Assembly (NCBI GenBank): GCA_003241385.1 | Contig: QFPO01000001.1 | Coordinates: 248,001 to 312,000 of the forward strand | Reading direction: 5' to 3' | DNA length: 64,000 nt | Source of the DNA: Rhodanobacter denitrificans | GTDB lineage: Bacteria; Pseudomonadota; Gammaproteobacteria; Xanthomonadales; Rhodanobacteraceae | Shown here: in pieces, positions 48,508 to 58,946 of the stretch | Numbering within the stretch: the stretch's first letter is position 1 | Layout of the letters: every line of letters begins with the position of its first letter | Position numbers and translations under genes: made by a program | The notes under the pieces: generated by a model | Told to the model about the DNA's origin: nothing | Databases searched by the model: none | Seen by the model: only the letters and a program-made list of their open reading frames with translations

Positions 48508-50619
48508 ATGCACGTGACACCCCGCAAGACCTTGCCGCTGACCATCGGCCTGGTGCTGACGATCGCCGGCTGCAGCCAGCAGCACGACACGCCGGCACCG
48601 GCCGCCGCCCCCGCCGCGAAGCCGGCCACCCCGGCGAGCGCCCCGACTGCCCCGGCCGCGCACGTCGCGTTCGACGTCGCCGAGATCGACCCGGCGATCG
48701 GCGCCTGCACCGACCTCAACGGCCATGTCAACGCCCGGTGGGTCGCCGCCAATCCGGTGCCGGCCGACCGCACCCGCTGGGGCGCGTTCGACGCGCTGCG
48801 CGAGGAGAGCCTCAACACCCAGCGCAGCATCGTCGAGGAAGCCGATCGTGGCGCCGACGCCGCGGCGGCCGGTTCGATCGAGCAGAAGATCGGCTGGTTC
48901 TGGCGCTCGGGCATGGACGAGGCGGCCGTCGAGAAAGCCGGCTACGAGCCGATCAAGCCTGAGCTGGCGAAGATCGACGCGCTGGCCTCGCGTGAGGATC
49001 TGGTCGCGTACCTGATCGACAGCTTCAATCGCGGCGTCGCCAGCGTGTTCGCGTTCGGCGCCGAGACCGACTACAAGAACTCCTCGCGCCGCATCGCCTA
49101 CGCGTTCCAGGGCGGACTCGGCCTGCCGACGCGCGACTATTACGAGAAGGACGAGCACGCCGCACTGCGCGAGGCCTACCGCGCCTACGTCGCCAAGCTG
49201 CTCGAGCTGACCGGCACGCCGGCCGACGCCGCGGCCGAGCAGGCCAAGGCCGTGCTCGCGTTCGAGACCGCGCTGGCCAAGGCCTCGTTCGCGCCGGTGG
49301 AGCTGCGCAAGGCGGAGAACCAGTACCACTTCGTCAGCGTCGCCGAAGCCAACAAGATCACGCCGCACTTCGACTGGAACGCGTTCTTCAAGGCGCAGAA
49401 CGCCAACGTCACCGACGGCTTCTCGCTGTCGCAGCCGAAGTTCTTCGCGGCGTTCGACGAGGCGCTCGCCAAGACGCCGATCGCGACCTGGCAGGCCTAT
49501 CTGCGCTTCCACGCGATCGACGGCGCCGCGCCGTACCTGTCGCAGGCGTTCCAGCAGGAAAGCTACGCGTTCAACGGCAAGACGCTGACCGGCCAGAAGG
49601 AGATCGAGCCGCGCTGGAAGCGCGTGCTCGGCACGATCAACGGCGAGATCGGCATGGCGCTCGGTGAGCTCTACGTCGCGCGCGCGTTCCCGCCCGAGTC
49701 CAAGGCGCGCGCGCAGGAGCTGATCGACAACATGCAGGCCGCGCTGAAGAAGCGCATCGAGAACCTGGACTGGATGAGCGACACGACCAAGGCCAAGGCG
49801 CTCGAGAAGTGGGCGAGCTTCCTGCCGAAGATCGGCTATCCGGAGAAGTGGCGCGACTGGTCGGGCCTGACCGTGGTTCCGGACGACTACTTCGCCAACG
49901 TCATGGCCGCCACGCGCTTCAACCACGCCTACGACGTCGCGCGCATCGGCACGCCGACCGACCGCCTCGAGTGGGGCATGACGCCGCAGACCGTCAACGC
50001 CTACTACAACCCCACCGACAACACGATCAACTTCCCGGCCGCGATCCTGCAGCCGCCGTTCTTCGACGCCAAGGCCGACGACGCGATCAACTACGGTGGC
50101 ATCGGTGCGGTGATCGGCCACGAGGCCACGCACGGCTTCGACGACGAGGGCAGCCAGTTCGACGCCAAGGGCAACAATGCCAACTGGTGGACCGAGGAGG
50201 ACCGCAAGGCCTTCGAGGCGCGCACCGACGTGCTGGTCAAGCAGTTCGACGCCTACGAGCCGCTGCCCGGCAAGCACGTCAACGGCCAGCTGACGCTCGG
50301 CGAGAACATCGCCGACCTCGGCGGCCTCAGCATCGCCTACGACGCGCTGCACGCGGCGCTCGCCCAGCATCCGGAGCGCAACGTGCAGATCGACGGCTAC
50401 ACGCCGGACCAGCGCTTCTTCCTGAGCTGGGCGCGCGTGTGGCGCGGCAGCATCCTGCCGCAGCGCCTGGAAGTGCAGCTCAACACCGATCCGCACTCGC
50501 CGACCGCGTACCGCGCGATCGGCGCGCCGTCGAACCTCGACGCGTTCGCCAAGGCGTTCGACTGCAAGCCCGGCGATGCGATGGTGCGCAGCGGCGAAGC
50601 GCAGGTGAAGATCTGGTGA
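48508..50619 (+). CDS. M13-family zinc metallopeptidase (neprilysin/PepO type) lipoprotein
   Basis: The 703-residue protein starts MHVTPRKTLPLTIGLVLTIA followed by a lipobox ending GC, then an Ala/Pro-rich linker, so it is probably anchored to an envelope membrane. Residues ~60-450 form the M13 N-terminal lobe. The peptidase domain has the zinc motif HEATH (538-542) in VIGHEATHGFDDEG and the third ligand Glu599 in TLGENIADLGGL, with the substrate-binding NAYYNPTDNTINFPAAILQPP region. M13 enzymes cut oligopeptides. It is a complete gene with no operon partner. Confidence 0.95.
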   Translation: MHVTPRKTLPLTIGLVLTIAGCSQQHDTPAPAAAPAAKPATPASAPTAPAAHVAFDVAEIDPAIGACTDLNGHVNARWVAANPVPADRTRWGAFDALREESLNTQRSIVEEADRGADAAAAGSIEQKIGWFWRSGMDEAAVEKAGYEPIKPELAKIDALASREDLVAYLIDSFNRGVASVFAFGAETDYKNSSRRIAYAFQGGLGLPTRDYYEKDEHAALREAYRAYVAKLLELTGTPADAAAEQAKAVLAFETALAKASFAPVELRKAENQYHFVSVAEANKITPHFDWNAFFKAQNANVTDGFSLSQPKFFAAFDEALAKTPIATWQAYLRFHAIDGAAPYLSQAFQQESYAFNGKTLTGQKEIEPRWKRVLGTINGEIGMALGELYVARAFPPESKARAQELIDNMQAALKKRIENLDWMSDTTKAKALEKWASFLPKIGYPEKWRDWSGLTVVPDDYFANVMAATRFNHAYDVARIGTPTDRLEWGMTPQTVNAYYNPTDNTINFPAAILQPPFFDAKADDAINYGGIGAVIGHEATHGFDDEGSQFDAKGNNANWWTEEDRKAFEARTDVLVKQFDAYEPLPGKHVNGQLTLGENIADLGGLSIAYDALHAALAQHPERNVQIDGYTPDQRFFLSWARVWRGSILPQRLEVQLNTDPHSPTAYRAIGAPSNLDAFAKAFDCKPGDAMVRSGEAQVKIW

Positions 50620-50765
50620 GACCGTCGCATCCGGGCGCGGCCGGGCGCCGCGTCCGGATGCGAGCGGTCGTGACGGCGTTGCCTCGCGGCGTTCGACGTC
50701 GTAGGGTGTCGATCCCCGCCGTGCCCGGCGCGCGGCGCGGACGTCCCCTGCCACCGAGACGACCC

Positions 50766-52040
50766 ATGCGCCTTCAACCGCTCGCCGGCGGCCTCCTGGC
50801 CGCCCTCCTCGCTTCGACTCCGCTGCACGCCGCGCTGCCGACCTACGCCGCTCCCCAGCTGCAGGCGCGCACCAATCTGCTCGTCAACGACGAGGGCTGG
50901 AACCTGCCGCCCGGTTCGTCGTTCAACAGCATCACCGCCTCGATCAACGAGAACGGCACGGTCGCGTTTCCGGTCCAGGTCGTGCCGATCGATGGCAATC
51001 TGTCCAATACCGGTGTCGGCATCTGGTCCGGCGCGAACGGCGTAGGCGGCATCGTGCAGACGCATCAGGCGCCGGCCGAGTTCATCTCCGACCGCGTCGG
51101 CATCAACCGCGACGGCAAGATCGTCTACTACACGCACGGCGATGCGTACCGGCTGTGGATCTACGATCCGATCGCGGCCGCATCCGCGCCGGTCAATACG
51201 CTGCCGATCACGCCGAGCTCGTTCAACGGCCAGACGATCAACGCCGACGGCGTGATCGGCTACCGCGCCGGCCTGCCCGGCGGCTCCGGTCTGGCCTCGA
51301 CCGGCGCCGGCAGCTCGCTGCTGCACATCGTCGACAACGGTATCGATCCGGGCAGCCCGTACTCGTACATCTACACGCCGTCGATGAACGACTCGCGGCG
51401 TATCGCCGCGAAGGTCAGCGTCGGCCCGCCCGGCAACTTCAGCAAGGACGAGATCCGCGTGTTCGACACCAGCGGCGCCTACGAGACGCTGGCGGTCGAC
51501 ACCGACACCGATCCGTCCTCGCCGTTCGTCGCGTTCGACAACACGGTCTCGATCAACGCGATCGGCGAGGTCGCCGTCGTCGTGCGCCTGGCCGCCGGCA
51601 ACCAGCGTGCGGTCTACCGGCTGACGCCGACCGGCACCGGCGTACAGGCCACCGAAATCGCGCGCGTGGATCCGGCCGGCCCGATCCTCGAGCTCGACGC
51701 GTTCGCGCCGGTCATCAACGTCCACGGCATGGTCGCGTTCCGCGCGCGCGATGCGCAGGGTCAGGCGATCTACGTCGGCGAAGGCGAGAACCTGCTGCGC
51801 ATCGCCGGCAAGGGCGACCGCGTCCAGACCGATCTGGGCACCGGCCAGCTCGGCCAGCACGACACCAGCCCGGTCTTCAGCGGCGCGCCCGGCCTCAACG
51901 ACAACGGCGACGTCGTCTTCGTCGCCGGCCTGCATCCGGACGGCGACAACCAGATCGAATGGGGCAGCGGCGTGTTCGTCGCGCCGGTGGCCGGCGACGA
52001 GCATATCTTCCGCGACGGCTTCGACGGCGAGGCGCCGTAG
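50766..52040 (+). CDS. Secreted beta-propeller-like protein with IFRDGFD tail
   Basis: The 424-residue protein has a signal peptide (MRLQPLAGGLLAALLASTPL.HA). Its body repeats a pattern of 'I-N-x-x-G-x-V-A-F/V' strands: SINENGTVAFPVQV, INRDGKIVYYTHG, INADGVIGYRAG, SINAIGEVAVVVRL, INVHGMVAFRARD, LNDNGDVVFVAGL. This is typical of choice-of-anchor/DUF7453-like proteins with a propeller made of six or seven blades. It ends DEHIFRDGFDGEAP, related to the IFRDGFE end of the protein at 18266-20587. Start at 50766 follows the M13 gene by 146 bases. Role unknown; a surface location is likely. Confidence 0.82.
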   Translation: MRLQPLAGGLLAALLASTPLHAALPTYAAPQLQARTNLLVNDEGWNLPPGSSFNSITASINENGTVAFPVQVVPIDGNLSNTGVGIWSGANGVGGIVQTHQAPAEFISDRVGINRDGKIVYYTHGDAYRLWIYDPIAAASAPVNTLPITPSSFNGQTINADGVIGYRAGLPGGSGLASTGAGSSLLHIVDNGIDPGSPYSYIYTPSMNDSRRIAAKVSVGPPGNFSKDEIRVFDTSGAYETLAVDTDTDPSSPFVAFDNTVSINAIGEVAVVVRLAAGNQRAVYRLTPTGTGVQATEIARVDPAGPILELDAFAPVINVHGMVAFRARDAQGQAIYVGEGENLLRIAGKGDRVQTDLGTGQLGQHDTSPVFSGAPGLNDNGDVVFVAGLHPDGDNQIEWGSGVFVAPVAGDEHIFRDGFDGEAP

Positions 52041-52061
52041 CGCCCGGCGGCGGCGCGGCGC

Positions 52062-53009
52062 TCAGCCGCCGGCGGCCGCCGCGCGTTCGCGGTCGAGCCA
52101 GACCTCCAGCCCCTGCGCGTTGAGCTCCAGATCCATCGCGAGCAGCTCGCGCATCTGCGACTGGTCGAGCGCGCTGCCGTGCGCGACCGCGCGCGGCAGG
52201 TACAGCGCGGCCAGGTCCTCGACGATGCGCGCATGGCGGTCCGGCGCGTCGGCGCGCGCCTGCGCGATCGCGACCATCGCGTCGATCTGCTCGATCAGAT
52301 CGCGGCCGAGCCGCGCGACGTCCTCGACGCGGCTGTAATGGGTCAGGTACATCGCCTCGGGCGCGAGCGCGAGCAGGCGCGCGATCGAGGCCTTCAGCGC
52401 CGGCGGATCGAACTGGACCGGCGTCGTCGTCGGCACGATGAACGCGCCGCGCGCACTGTCGAACTCGCGATACGACAGACCGAACGTGTCGCCGGTGAAC
52501 GCGCTGCGGCTGCGCGCATCCCAGACGCACAGGTGGTGGTAGGCGTGGCCGGGCGTGTCCAGGCACAGCAGCGGGCGGCCGGCCAGATCGACGATGTGTC
52601 CGTCGGCAGCCTCGACGACGCGCGCGGCCGGCACCGGCACCAGGTCGCCGTAGGTGCGCCGCACCTCGTCCTCGCCGTAGACGGACGAGGCGCCGGCGAC
52701 GAGCTTGGCCGGATCGATCATGTGGCGCGCGCCGCGCGGATGCACGACCAGTTGCGCGTTCGGCAGCCGCTCGAGCAGCGCGCCGGCACCGCCGGCGTGA
52801 TCCAGATGCACGTGGGTCAGGATCACCCAGTCGACCGCAGCGGGCGTCAGCCCCGCGGCCGCGAGCGCATCGAGCAGCGCCGGCACCGAGTAGTTGGTGC
52901 CGACGTCGACGAACGCGGCGCGGCCGCGCTCGACGATCAGATGGCTGGCGTCGAAACGCGGCCGGAAGAAGCCGGTGTCGATCGCGACGATGCCGTGCGG
53001 ATGGTCCAC
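52062..53009 (-). CDS. MBL-fold metallohydrolase
   Basis: The 315-residue protein has the metallo-beta-lactamase fold: THVHLDHAGG (HxHxDH metal site), a second metal His in LDTPGHAYHHL, an Asp in AFTGDTFG, and a late His in YLTHYSRVED. The C-terminal ~90 residues form a helical tail. The best start is GTG at 53009 (VDHPHGIVAIDTG); no ATG lies in a suitable place and the site is weak. It begins 8 bases after the M20 peptidase stop and is probably cotranscribed. The substrate is not evident. Confidence 0.85.
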   Translation of the reverse strand: MDHPHGIVAIDTGFFRPRFDASHLIVERGRAAFVDVGTNYSVPALLDALAAAGLTPAAVDWVILTHVHLDHAGGAGALLERLPNAQLVVHPRGARHMIDPAKLVAGASSVYGEDEVRRTYGDLVPVPAARVVEAADGHIVDLAGRPLLCLDTPGHAYHHLCVWDARSRSAFTGDTFGLSYREFDSARGAFIVPTTTPVQFDPPALKASIARLLALAPEAMYLTHYSRVEDVARLGRDLIEQIDAMVAIAQARADAPDRHARIVEDLAALYLPRAVAHGSALDQSQMRELLAMDLELNAQGLEVWLDRERAAAAGG

Positions 53010-53017
53010 GCTAGCGC

Positions 53018-54496
<1,479 letters not shown>

Positions 54497-54803
54497 GAAG
54501 GCTCCGATGCGAGGAAACGCGCATTCTAACGCGGCGCCCGATGCGCCGCCCGGACGTGACGGACCATCGCTGCGTGACGCGCGCGATCGCGACCGCCGGG
54601 CGCGGTGCGAAATCTCCTACCGCGTGCGCGAAATCTCGCACGCGGCGTGCCGGCGCTCGCGGACACGCCGACGCGTCGCGATGCCGACGCGGCCGCCGCG
54701 GGCCGCCGCTAACGTGTCTCCACCGCAGACGGCCGGTCGATCCGCCCGCTGCGGCAACCGCAGGCCGCCGGTCGCGGCCGTCACTGGAGACAAGGAGCAT
54801 CCC
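54497..54803. other. Divergent intergenic region with two 21-bp-spaced direct repeats
   Basis: The 307-base gap between the divergent M20 and ComEA-like genes has no gene. It contains the 10-base repeat GCGAAATCTC at 54607-54616 and 54628-54637, starting exactly 21 bases apart. The second copy also lies inside the inverted repeat GTGCG-N8-CGCAC (54625-54642). This may be a regulator site. Confidence 0.45.
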
Positions 54804-55124
54804 ATGAAAGCGATCCACACGATCCGTCACGCGCTCGGCGCACTGGCCCTCGGCGTCGCGCTGGCGTTCCCGACGTTGGCCGGCGCGGTCGACATCAACA
54901 GCGCCGACGCGCAGACCCTCGCCGAGGAACTCAACGGCGTGGGCCTGGCCAAGGCCGAGGCGATCGTCGCCTTCCGCGACGCGAACGGTCCGTTCGCGAG
55001 CGCCGAGGACCTGACCAAGGTCAAGGGCATCGGCCTGGCGACGATCGAGAAGAACCGCGACGTGATCCAGGTCGGCGCCGGCGCCAAGCCCAAGCCCGCA
55101 CGCACGGTCGCCAAGAGCGATTGA
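54804..55124 (+). CDS. ComEA-like helix-hairpin-helix protein
   Basis: The 106-residue protein starts behind an AAGGAG site and has a signal peptide (HALGALALGVALAFPTLAGA). A ComEA-type HhH pair follows: VDINSADAQTLAEELNGVGL, AEAIVAFRDANGPF, and TKVKGIGLATIEKN. ComEA binds double-stranded DNA in the periplasm during natural transformation, although many bacteria keep small ComEA-like proteins of uncertain role. The C-terminus is a short basic tail (AKPKPARTVAKSD). No other competence gene is nearby. Confidence 0.9.
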   Translation: MKAIHTIRHALGALALGVALAFPTLAGAVDINSADAQTLAEELNGVGLAKAEAIVAFRDANGPFASAEDLTKVKGIGLATIEKNRDVIQVGAGAKPKPARTVAKSD

Positions 55125-55397
55125 GCCGGATCGGCGCCCGTGCCGTGTCGGGCGGCACGGGCGCCCATGCGAAGACAGAGGTCGCGCCACCGCGACGAAG
55201 ACCACGCGACCCGGGCCGCGCAGGCACGGCGATCGGCGACGACCCATGCCGCTGGCCGGCGACCTGGCACGATGAGGCGCCTGCGCAAGCGCCATCGGTC
55301 ACGGTCCCGTCGCTTCGCCCGCGCGCCGCGGGTCCTCCCGGCGCGGCCGCCACAGCGGTGCTAGACTGCGCACCCGCCGAGCGGCGGTGGTGCGCGC

Positions 55398-55859
55398 ATG
55401 ATTCTCCCCAGCTATCACATCGGCCCGTCGTCGATCGCGGGCGCAGGCCAGGGTTTGTTCGTCGACGAACCGGTCGCGCGTGGGCGGCTGCTGGTCGCGC
55501 CGGATGCGATCGACCGCGTCCATCGCTTCGAGGACATCCTCGCGCACCCGGACGCGGCGCGTCTGCTGCCGGCGACGGTGCGCTGGTTCGAGGACCGCTA
55601 CACGGTCTCGACCGACTGGCCCGACGAGTGCTACGTCAATCACGCGTTCGAGCCCACCGGCCTGTGGCATCTGGGTTTCATCTTCGCGGCCGCGGACTTG
55701 CCCGCCGGCAGCGAAATCACCGTCGACTACCGGCACCTGCTCGCCCCGGGGCAGGAAGAGGATTTCCGCGACGCGCGGACCGGTCAGCCGATCGTCGGCT
55801 ACACCTGGCAGGAAAGCCTGGCCACCTCCACGCGCGAGCTCGCTGCGCTGCTGACCTGA
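55398..55859 (+). CDS. SET-domain protein
   Basis: The 153-residue protein is a compact SET domain: SSIAGAGQGLFVDEPVARG at the start, the core NH motif CYVNHAFEPT, and GSEITVDYRHL near the end. SET proteins methylate lysines on proteins using S-adenosylmethionine. The bacterial ones are scattered and mostly of unknown target. It is the first gene of a plus-strand run with GNAT, HutD/Ves and the 2-oxoglutarate oxygenase. Confidence 0.85.
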   Translation: MILPSYHIGPSSIAGAGQGLFVDEPVARGRLLVAPDAIDRVHRFEDILAHPDAARLLPATVRWFEDRYTVSTDWPDECYVNHAFEPTGLWHLGFIFAAADLPAGSEITVDYRHLLAPGQEEDFRDARTGQPIVGYTWQESLATSTRELAALLT

Positions 55860-55871
55860 TCGGGCTCGACC

Positions 55872-56396
55872 ATGATCGCCATACCCGTCCTCGAAACCGA
55901 GCGCCTGCGGCTGACCGCGCTCGGCAACCGGCATTTCGAAACCTACGCGGCGATGCTCGCCGACGAGTCGAGCACGCGCTTCATCGGCGACGGTCAGCCG
56001 CTCGACCGCATGAACGCCTGGCGCTCGATGGCGATGCTGCTCGGCCACTGGATGCTGCGCGGCTACGGCATGTGGGCCGTGGAGCTGCGCGAAACCGGCC
56101 AGTTCGTCGGTCGCGTCGGCCTGCACAATCCGGATGGCTGGCCCGACGTCGAACTGGGCTGGATGCTCGCACCCGAGCACCGCCACCAGGGCTACGCGAC
56201 CGAGGCGGCCGCCCGCGTGCTACGCCATGCGTTCGACACGATGGACCTGCCGCGCGTGATCAGCCTGATCCGCGTCGAGAACAGCGCCTCCGAGCGCGTC
56301 GCGCGACGCCTGGGCGGCCGTCAGAACACGACGATCGACTTCCTCGGCAAGGCGACCCTGGTCTACACCTACTACCCGTCCGAGACCGACGGCTGA
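55872..56396 (+). CDS. GNAT-family N-acetyltransferase of the RimJ/RimL type
   Basis: The 174-residue protein begins LETERLRLTALGNRHFETYA, characteristic of the Acetyltransf_3 group, and has the acetyl-CoA-binding V/R-x-x-GxG/A segment PEHRHQGYATEAAARVLRHA. It ends with RVENSASERVARRLGGR (motif B). Such enzymes often acetylate ribosomal protein N-termini or small molecules; the target is not known. It follows the SET gene by 12 bases and precedes HutD/Ves by 5 bases, so it is in the same operon. Confidence 0.9.
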   Translation: MIAIPVLETERLRLTALGNRHFETYAAMLADESSTRFIGDGQPLDRMNAWRSMAMLLGHWMLRGYGMWAVELRETGQFVGRVGLHNPDGWPDVELGWMLAPEHRHQGYATEAAARVLRHAFDTMDLPRVISLIRVENSASERVARRLGGRQNTTIDFLGKATLVYTYYPSETDG

Positions 56397-56401
56397 GCGC
56401 G

Positions 56402-57043
56402 ATGACCGCGAAGGATCCGCCCCATCTGCAACGGCTGCGTGCATCGGACTACCGGCGCGTGCGCTGGAAGAACGACGGCGGCTGGACCACCGAGATCGCG
56501 CTGCACGAGGACGCGGCAGGCCTGCTCTGGCGCGTCAGCATCGCCGAGATCGAGCGCGATGGTCCGTTCTCGCATTTCCCCGGCGTCGACCGCGTGCTGA
56601 TGCTGCTCGACGGCAGCGGCATCGAGCTCGACGTCGACGCCCTGCCCGCGCAGCGCCTGTCGCGGCGCTTCGCGCAGCTGGCGTTTCCGGGCGAGGCCGC
56701 GGTCGAGTGCCGCCTGCTGGCCGGCCCGACGCGCGACTTCAACGTGATGACGCGGCGCGGCGCGGTCCGCGCCGAGGTCCATGCGCGCCCGCTGGTCGAC
56801 GCGATGCTGCTGCACGGCGCGCCCGGCGATACCTGGCTGATCCACGTCCATGCCGGCGCGGCGGCCGTGCAGCGCGGCGACGCGCGGCTCGACGCCGCGG
56901 TCGGCGATACGCTGCGGATCGGTTTCGACGAGGCCACGCGCGAGCGCGCGATCCTGACCGGCGCCGGCGAGGTCGTGCTGGTGCGGCTCACCTCGGCCGA
57001 AGCCGCCACGCCCTCTCCGACACCCGATATCCTGCCGCCATGA
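56402..57043 (+). CDS. HutD/Ves family protein
   Basis: The 213-residue protein starts MTAKDPPHLQRLRASDYR and has the family signature RVRWKNDGGWTTEIALH, WRVSIAEIERDGPFSHFPGV and the cupin strands DRVLMLLDGSGIEL and GPTRDFNVMTRRG. HutD proteins accompany histidine utilisation genes in some bacteria, while Ves is linked to cold stress; their biochemical role is unsettled. There are no hut genes here. Its stop overlaps the next start in an ATGA (57040-57043). Confidence 0.9.
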   Translation: MTAKDPPHLQRLRASDYRRVRWKNDGGWTTEIALHEDAAGLLWRVSIAEIERDGPFSHFPGVDRVLMLLDGSGIELDVDALPAQRLSRRFAQLAFPGEAAVECRLLAGPTRDFNVMTRRGAVRAEVHARPLVDAMLLHGAPGDTWLIHVHAGAAAVQRGDARLDAAVGDTLRIGFDEATRERAILTGAGEVVLVRLTSAEAATPSPTPDILPP

Positions 57044-57984
57044 ATCTTCCCGCCGCCGATCTGATTGCACCCGACGTACTGGCCGACGTGGAACGTCACG
57101 CCGCCGCTTTCGCGCGTCGCGAGCCTTTCCGCCACGTCGTCATCGACGGCTTCTTCACCGACGCCTATGCGCACCGGCTGCTCGAACAGTTCCCGGATTT
57201 CGAACGCGGCAATGCGCGCAACGAGGCCGGCGAGCTCGGCGCCAAATCGACCGTGGAGCGCATCCGCGAACTCGGGCCGGGCTACGCCGCACTCGACGAT
57301 CTGATCCAGACGCGACCGTTCCTCGACTGGGTCGGCCGTGTGACCGGTATCGGCGACCTGCTCTACGATCCCTGGTACTTCGGCGGCGGCACGCACGAGA
57401 ACCGCAGCGGGCAGGATCTGGACGCGCACATCGATTTCAATCGCCATCCGGTCGAACCCTGGCATCGCCGCCTGAACCTGATCGTCTACCTCAACCCGGT
57501 CTGGGACGACGCCTGGGGCGGCAGCCTCGAGCTGCACTCGGACCCACGCTCGGACGAGGACCAAGTCACCGTCGTGACGCCGCTGTTCAACCGCTGCGTG
57601 ATCTTCGAGACGACCGAGTGGAGCTGGCACGGCTTCCCGCGCATCGAGATCCCGGCCGCACGCGGCGAGGTCAGCCGCCGCTCGATCGCGCTGTACTTCT
57701 ATACGCGTGACCGGCCCGCCGACGAACTGGCCGGTACGCACTCGACGATCTATGTCGACCGACCGCTGCCGGCGCACATCCGTGCCGGCCGCACGCTCGA
57801 CGAAGCGGACCTTCAGACGCTGCGCGTACTGCTCAAGCGCCGCGACCAGCACAACCAGCGCCTGTACCGCGATATCGCCAGCCTGACCGAGCAGCTCGAA
57901 CAGGCCAAGGCCGCCCTCGAGAACGGCCGCGTGGGCCGCTGGGGCTATCTGGGACGGCGCATCCTGGCGCGGCTCAAGGGCTGA
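57040..57984 (+). CDS. 2-Oxoglutarate/Fe(II)-dependent oxygenase, prolyl-4-hydroxylase-like
   Basis: The 314-residue protein has a double-stranded beta-helix core with the iron motif HID (His130, Asp132 in DAHIDFNRHP), a distal His (His197 in WSWHGFPRIE), and a 2-oxoglutarate Arg (Arg213 or Arg214 in SRRSIALYFY). The N-terminal block FRHVVIDGFFTDAYAHRLLEQF is typical of the 2OG-FeII oxygenase superfamily members seen in cell-surface and protein-modifying loci. A C-terminal helix (RRDQHNQRLYRDIASLTEQL) looks like a coiled coil. It is coupled to the HutD/Ves gene. Confidence 0.9.
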   Translation: MNLPAADLIAPDVLADVERHAAAFARREPFRHVVIDGFFTDAYAHRLLEQFPDFERGNARNEAGELGAKSTVERIRELGPGYAALDDLIQTRPFLDWVGRVTGIGDLLYDPWYFGGGTHENRSGQDLDAHIDFNRHPVEPWHRRLNLIVYLNPVWDDAWGGSLELHSDPRSDEDQVTVVTPLFNRCVIFETTEWSWHGFPRIEIPAARGEVSRRSIALYFYTRDRPADELAGTHSTIYVDRPLPAHIRAGRTLDEADLQTLRVLLKRRDQHNQRLYRDIASLTEQLEQAKAALENGRVGRWGYLGRRILARLKG

Positions 57985-58228
57985 ATCCCGTCCCGGTCGG
58001 CCGTGCGCCGGTTGCACGCTGCGGTCGCGCCACGCGGCCTGGAAACAAACCGGTCCGCACGCGATGCAGGCAGCGCGCAGCGCGGCGTCGCGGTTGCTGT
58101 GCCGGCAACGACAGTCCGCTCCGATCGGGCAATGGTCGTCCCGCGACGCCGGCTTGTGCGCCGCGTCTTTATCGCCGCCGTACGCGCGCGTACAGTCGCG
58201 CCGTCCTCCGATCCCGATGGGGTGCCGC

Positions 58229-58693
58229 GTGCGCACGGTCAACGAATGGTTCGGCAACTACAGCCGTGATCACCAGCATCCGACCAACCGGCTGATCCAC
58301 TGGATCTGTGTGCCGGCGATCCTCTGGGCCGTGCTCGCGGCGCTGTGGGTGATTCCGGTGCCGGCCGCGCTCGGCCGGCCGGGCTTCTGGGCCGGCATGT
58401 CGATGGTGCTGGCGTTCGCGTTCTACTGGCGGATGTCGCGCCAGGTCGCGCTGGCGATGCTGATCGTGTTCGTACTGCTCGGCCTGCTGAACGAGTTCCT
58501 GTACCGCATGCTCGGCCCCGTCGATCTGCTCTGGCTCGCCGGCGGCGTCTTCGTCGCGGCCTGGATCGGCCAGTTCATCGGCCATCTGATCGAGGGCGCG
58601 CGGCCCTCGTTCTTCACCGATCTGGCCTATCTGCTGATCGGCCCGGCCTGGCTCGCCGGCAAGGTCATGCGGCGGCTGCGTATCGGCTATTGA
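58229..58693 (+). CDS. Mpo1-like/DUF962 membrane protein
   Basis: The 154-residue protein has the DUF962 start VNEWFGNYSRDHQHPTNRLI and about four membrane helices (WICVPAILWAVLAALWVIPV, FWAGMSMVLAFAFYW, VALAMLIVFVLLGLLNEF, LLWLAGGVFVAAWIGQFIGH). In yeast the related Mpo1 is an Fe(II) dioxygenase of 2-hydroxy fatty acids; bacterial members are less studied. I chose the GTG at 58229 because it fits the family start; an in-frame ATG lies four codons upstream. It is 244 bases from the oxygenase gene and may be separate. Confidence 0.85.
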   Translation: MRTVNEWFGNYSRDHQHPTNRLIHWICVPAILWAVLAALWVIPVPAALGRPGFWAGMSMVLAFAFYWRMSRQVALAMLIVFVLLGLLNEFLYRMLGPVDLLWLAGGVFVAAWIGQFIGHLIEGARPSFFTDLAYLLIGPAWLAGKVMRRLRIGY

Positions 58694-58789
58694 CCGGCCG
58701 CGGTCCGCTCATTGCGTCCTGTCGGCGGCTCGGCTGATCGGCCCGGTGTCACGCCGTGTCGCGGCAATGATCGCCTAGACCATTCGACG

Positions 58790-58940
58790 TCTCTTCGACG
58801 AAAGAAGATCAAGAGCTTTCGCTTGGACAGGAACAGCTCTTCGGCCTGGCCGACCTGCGCTGCTCGGCTCGCTTTAGGCGCACCAACAGCCAAGAGCGAA
58901 AGCAAACCACAACGGCAAAAGAAGCGATGACTTCGAGTCT
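58790..58940. repeat. Candidate structured or repetitive intergenic element
   Basis: This stretch is less GC-rich than its surroundings. It contains AAGAGCT (58811-58817) inverted at 58835-58841 and GCTTTCGCTTGG (58815-58826) inverted, with a two-base insertion, at 58890-58903. It lies between a plus-strand and a minus-strand stop. It may be a dispersed repeat or a transcript 3' structure; I cannot compare it with the genome. Confidence 0.35.
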
Positions 58941-58946
58941 GGCGGT

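Noticed and set aside
58712..58930. Plus-strand ORF of 72 residues in the gap before the MMPL gene
   Set aside because: It is Lys/Arg-rich, has no ribosome site, and lies across the inverted-repeat element, which better explains the odd composition.
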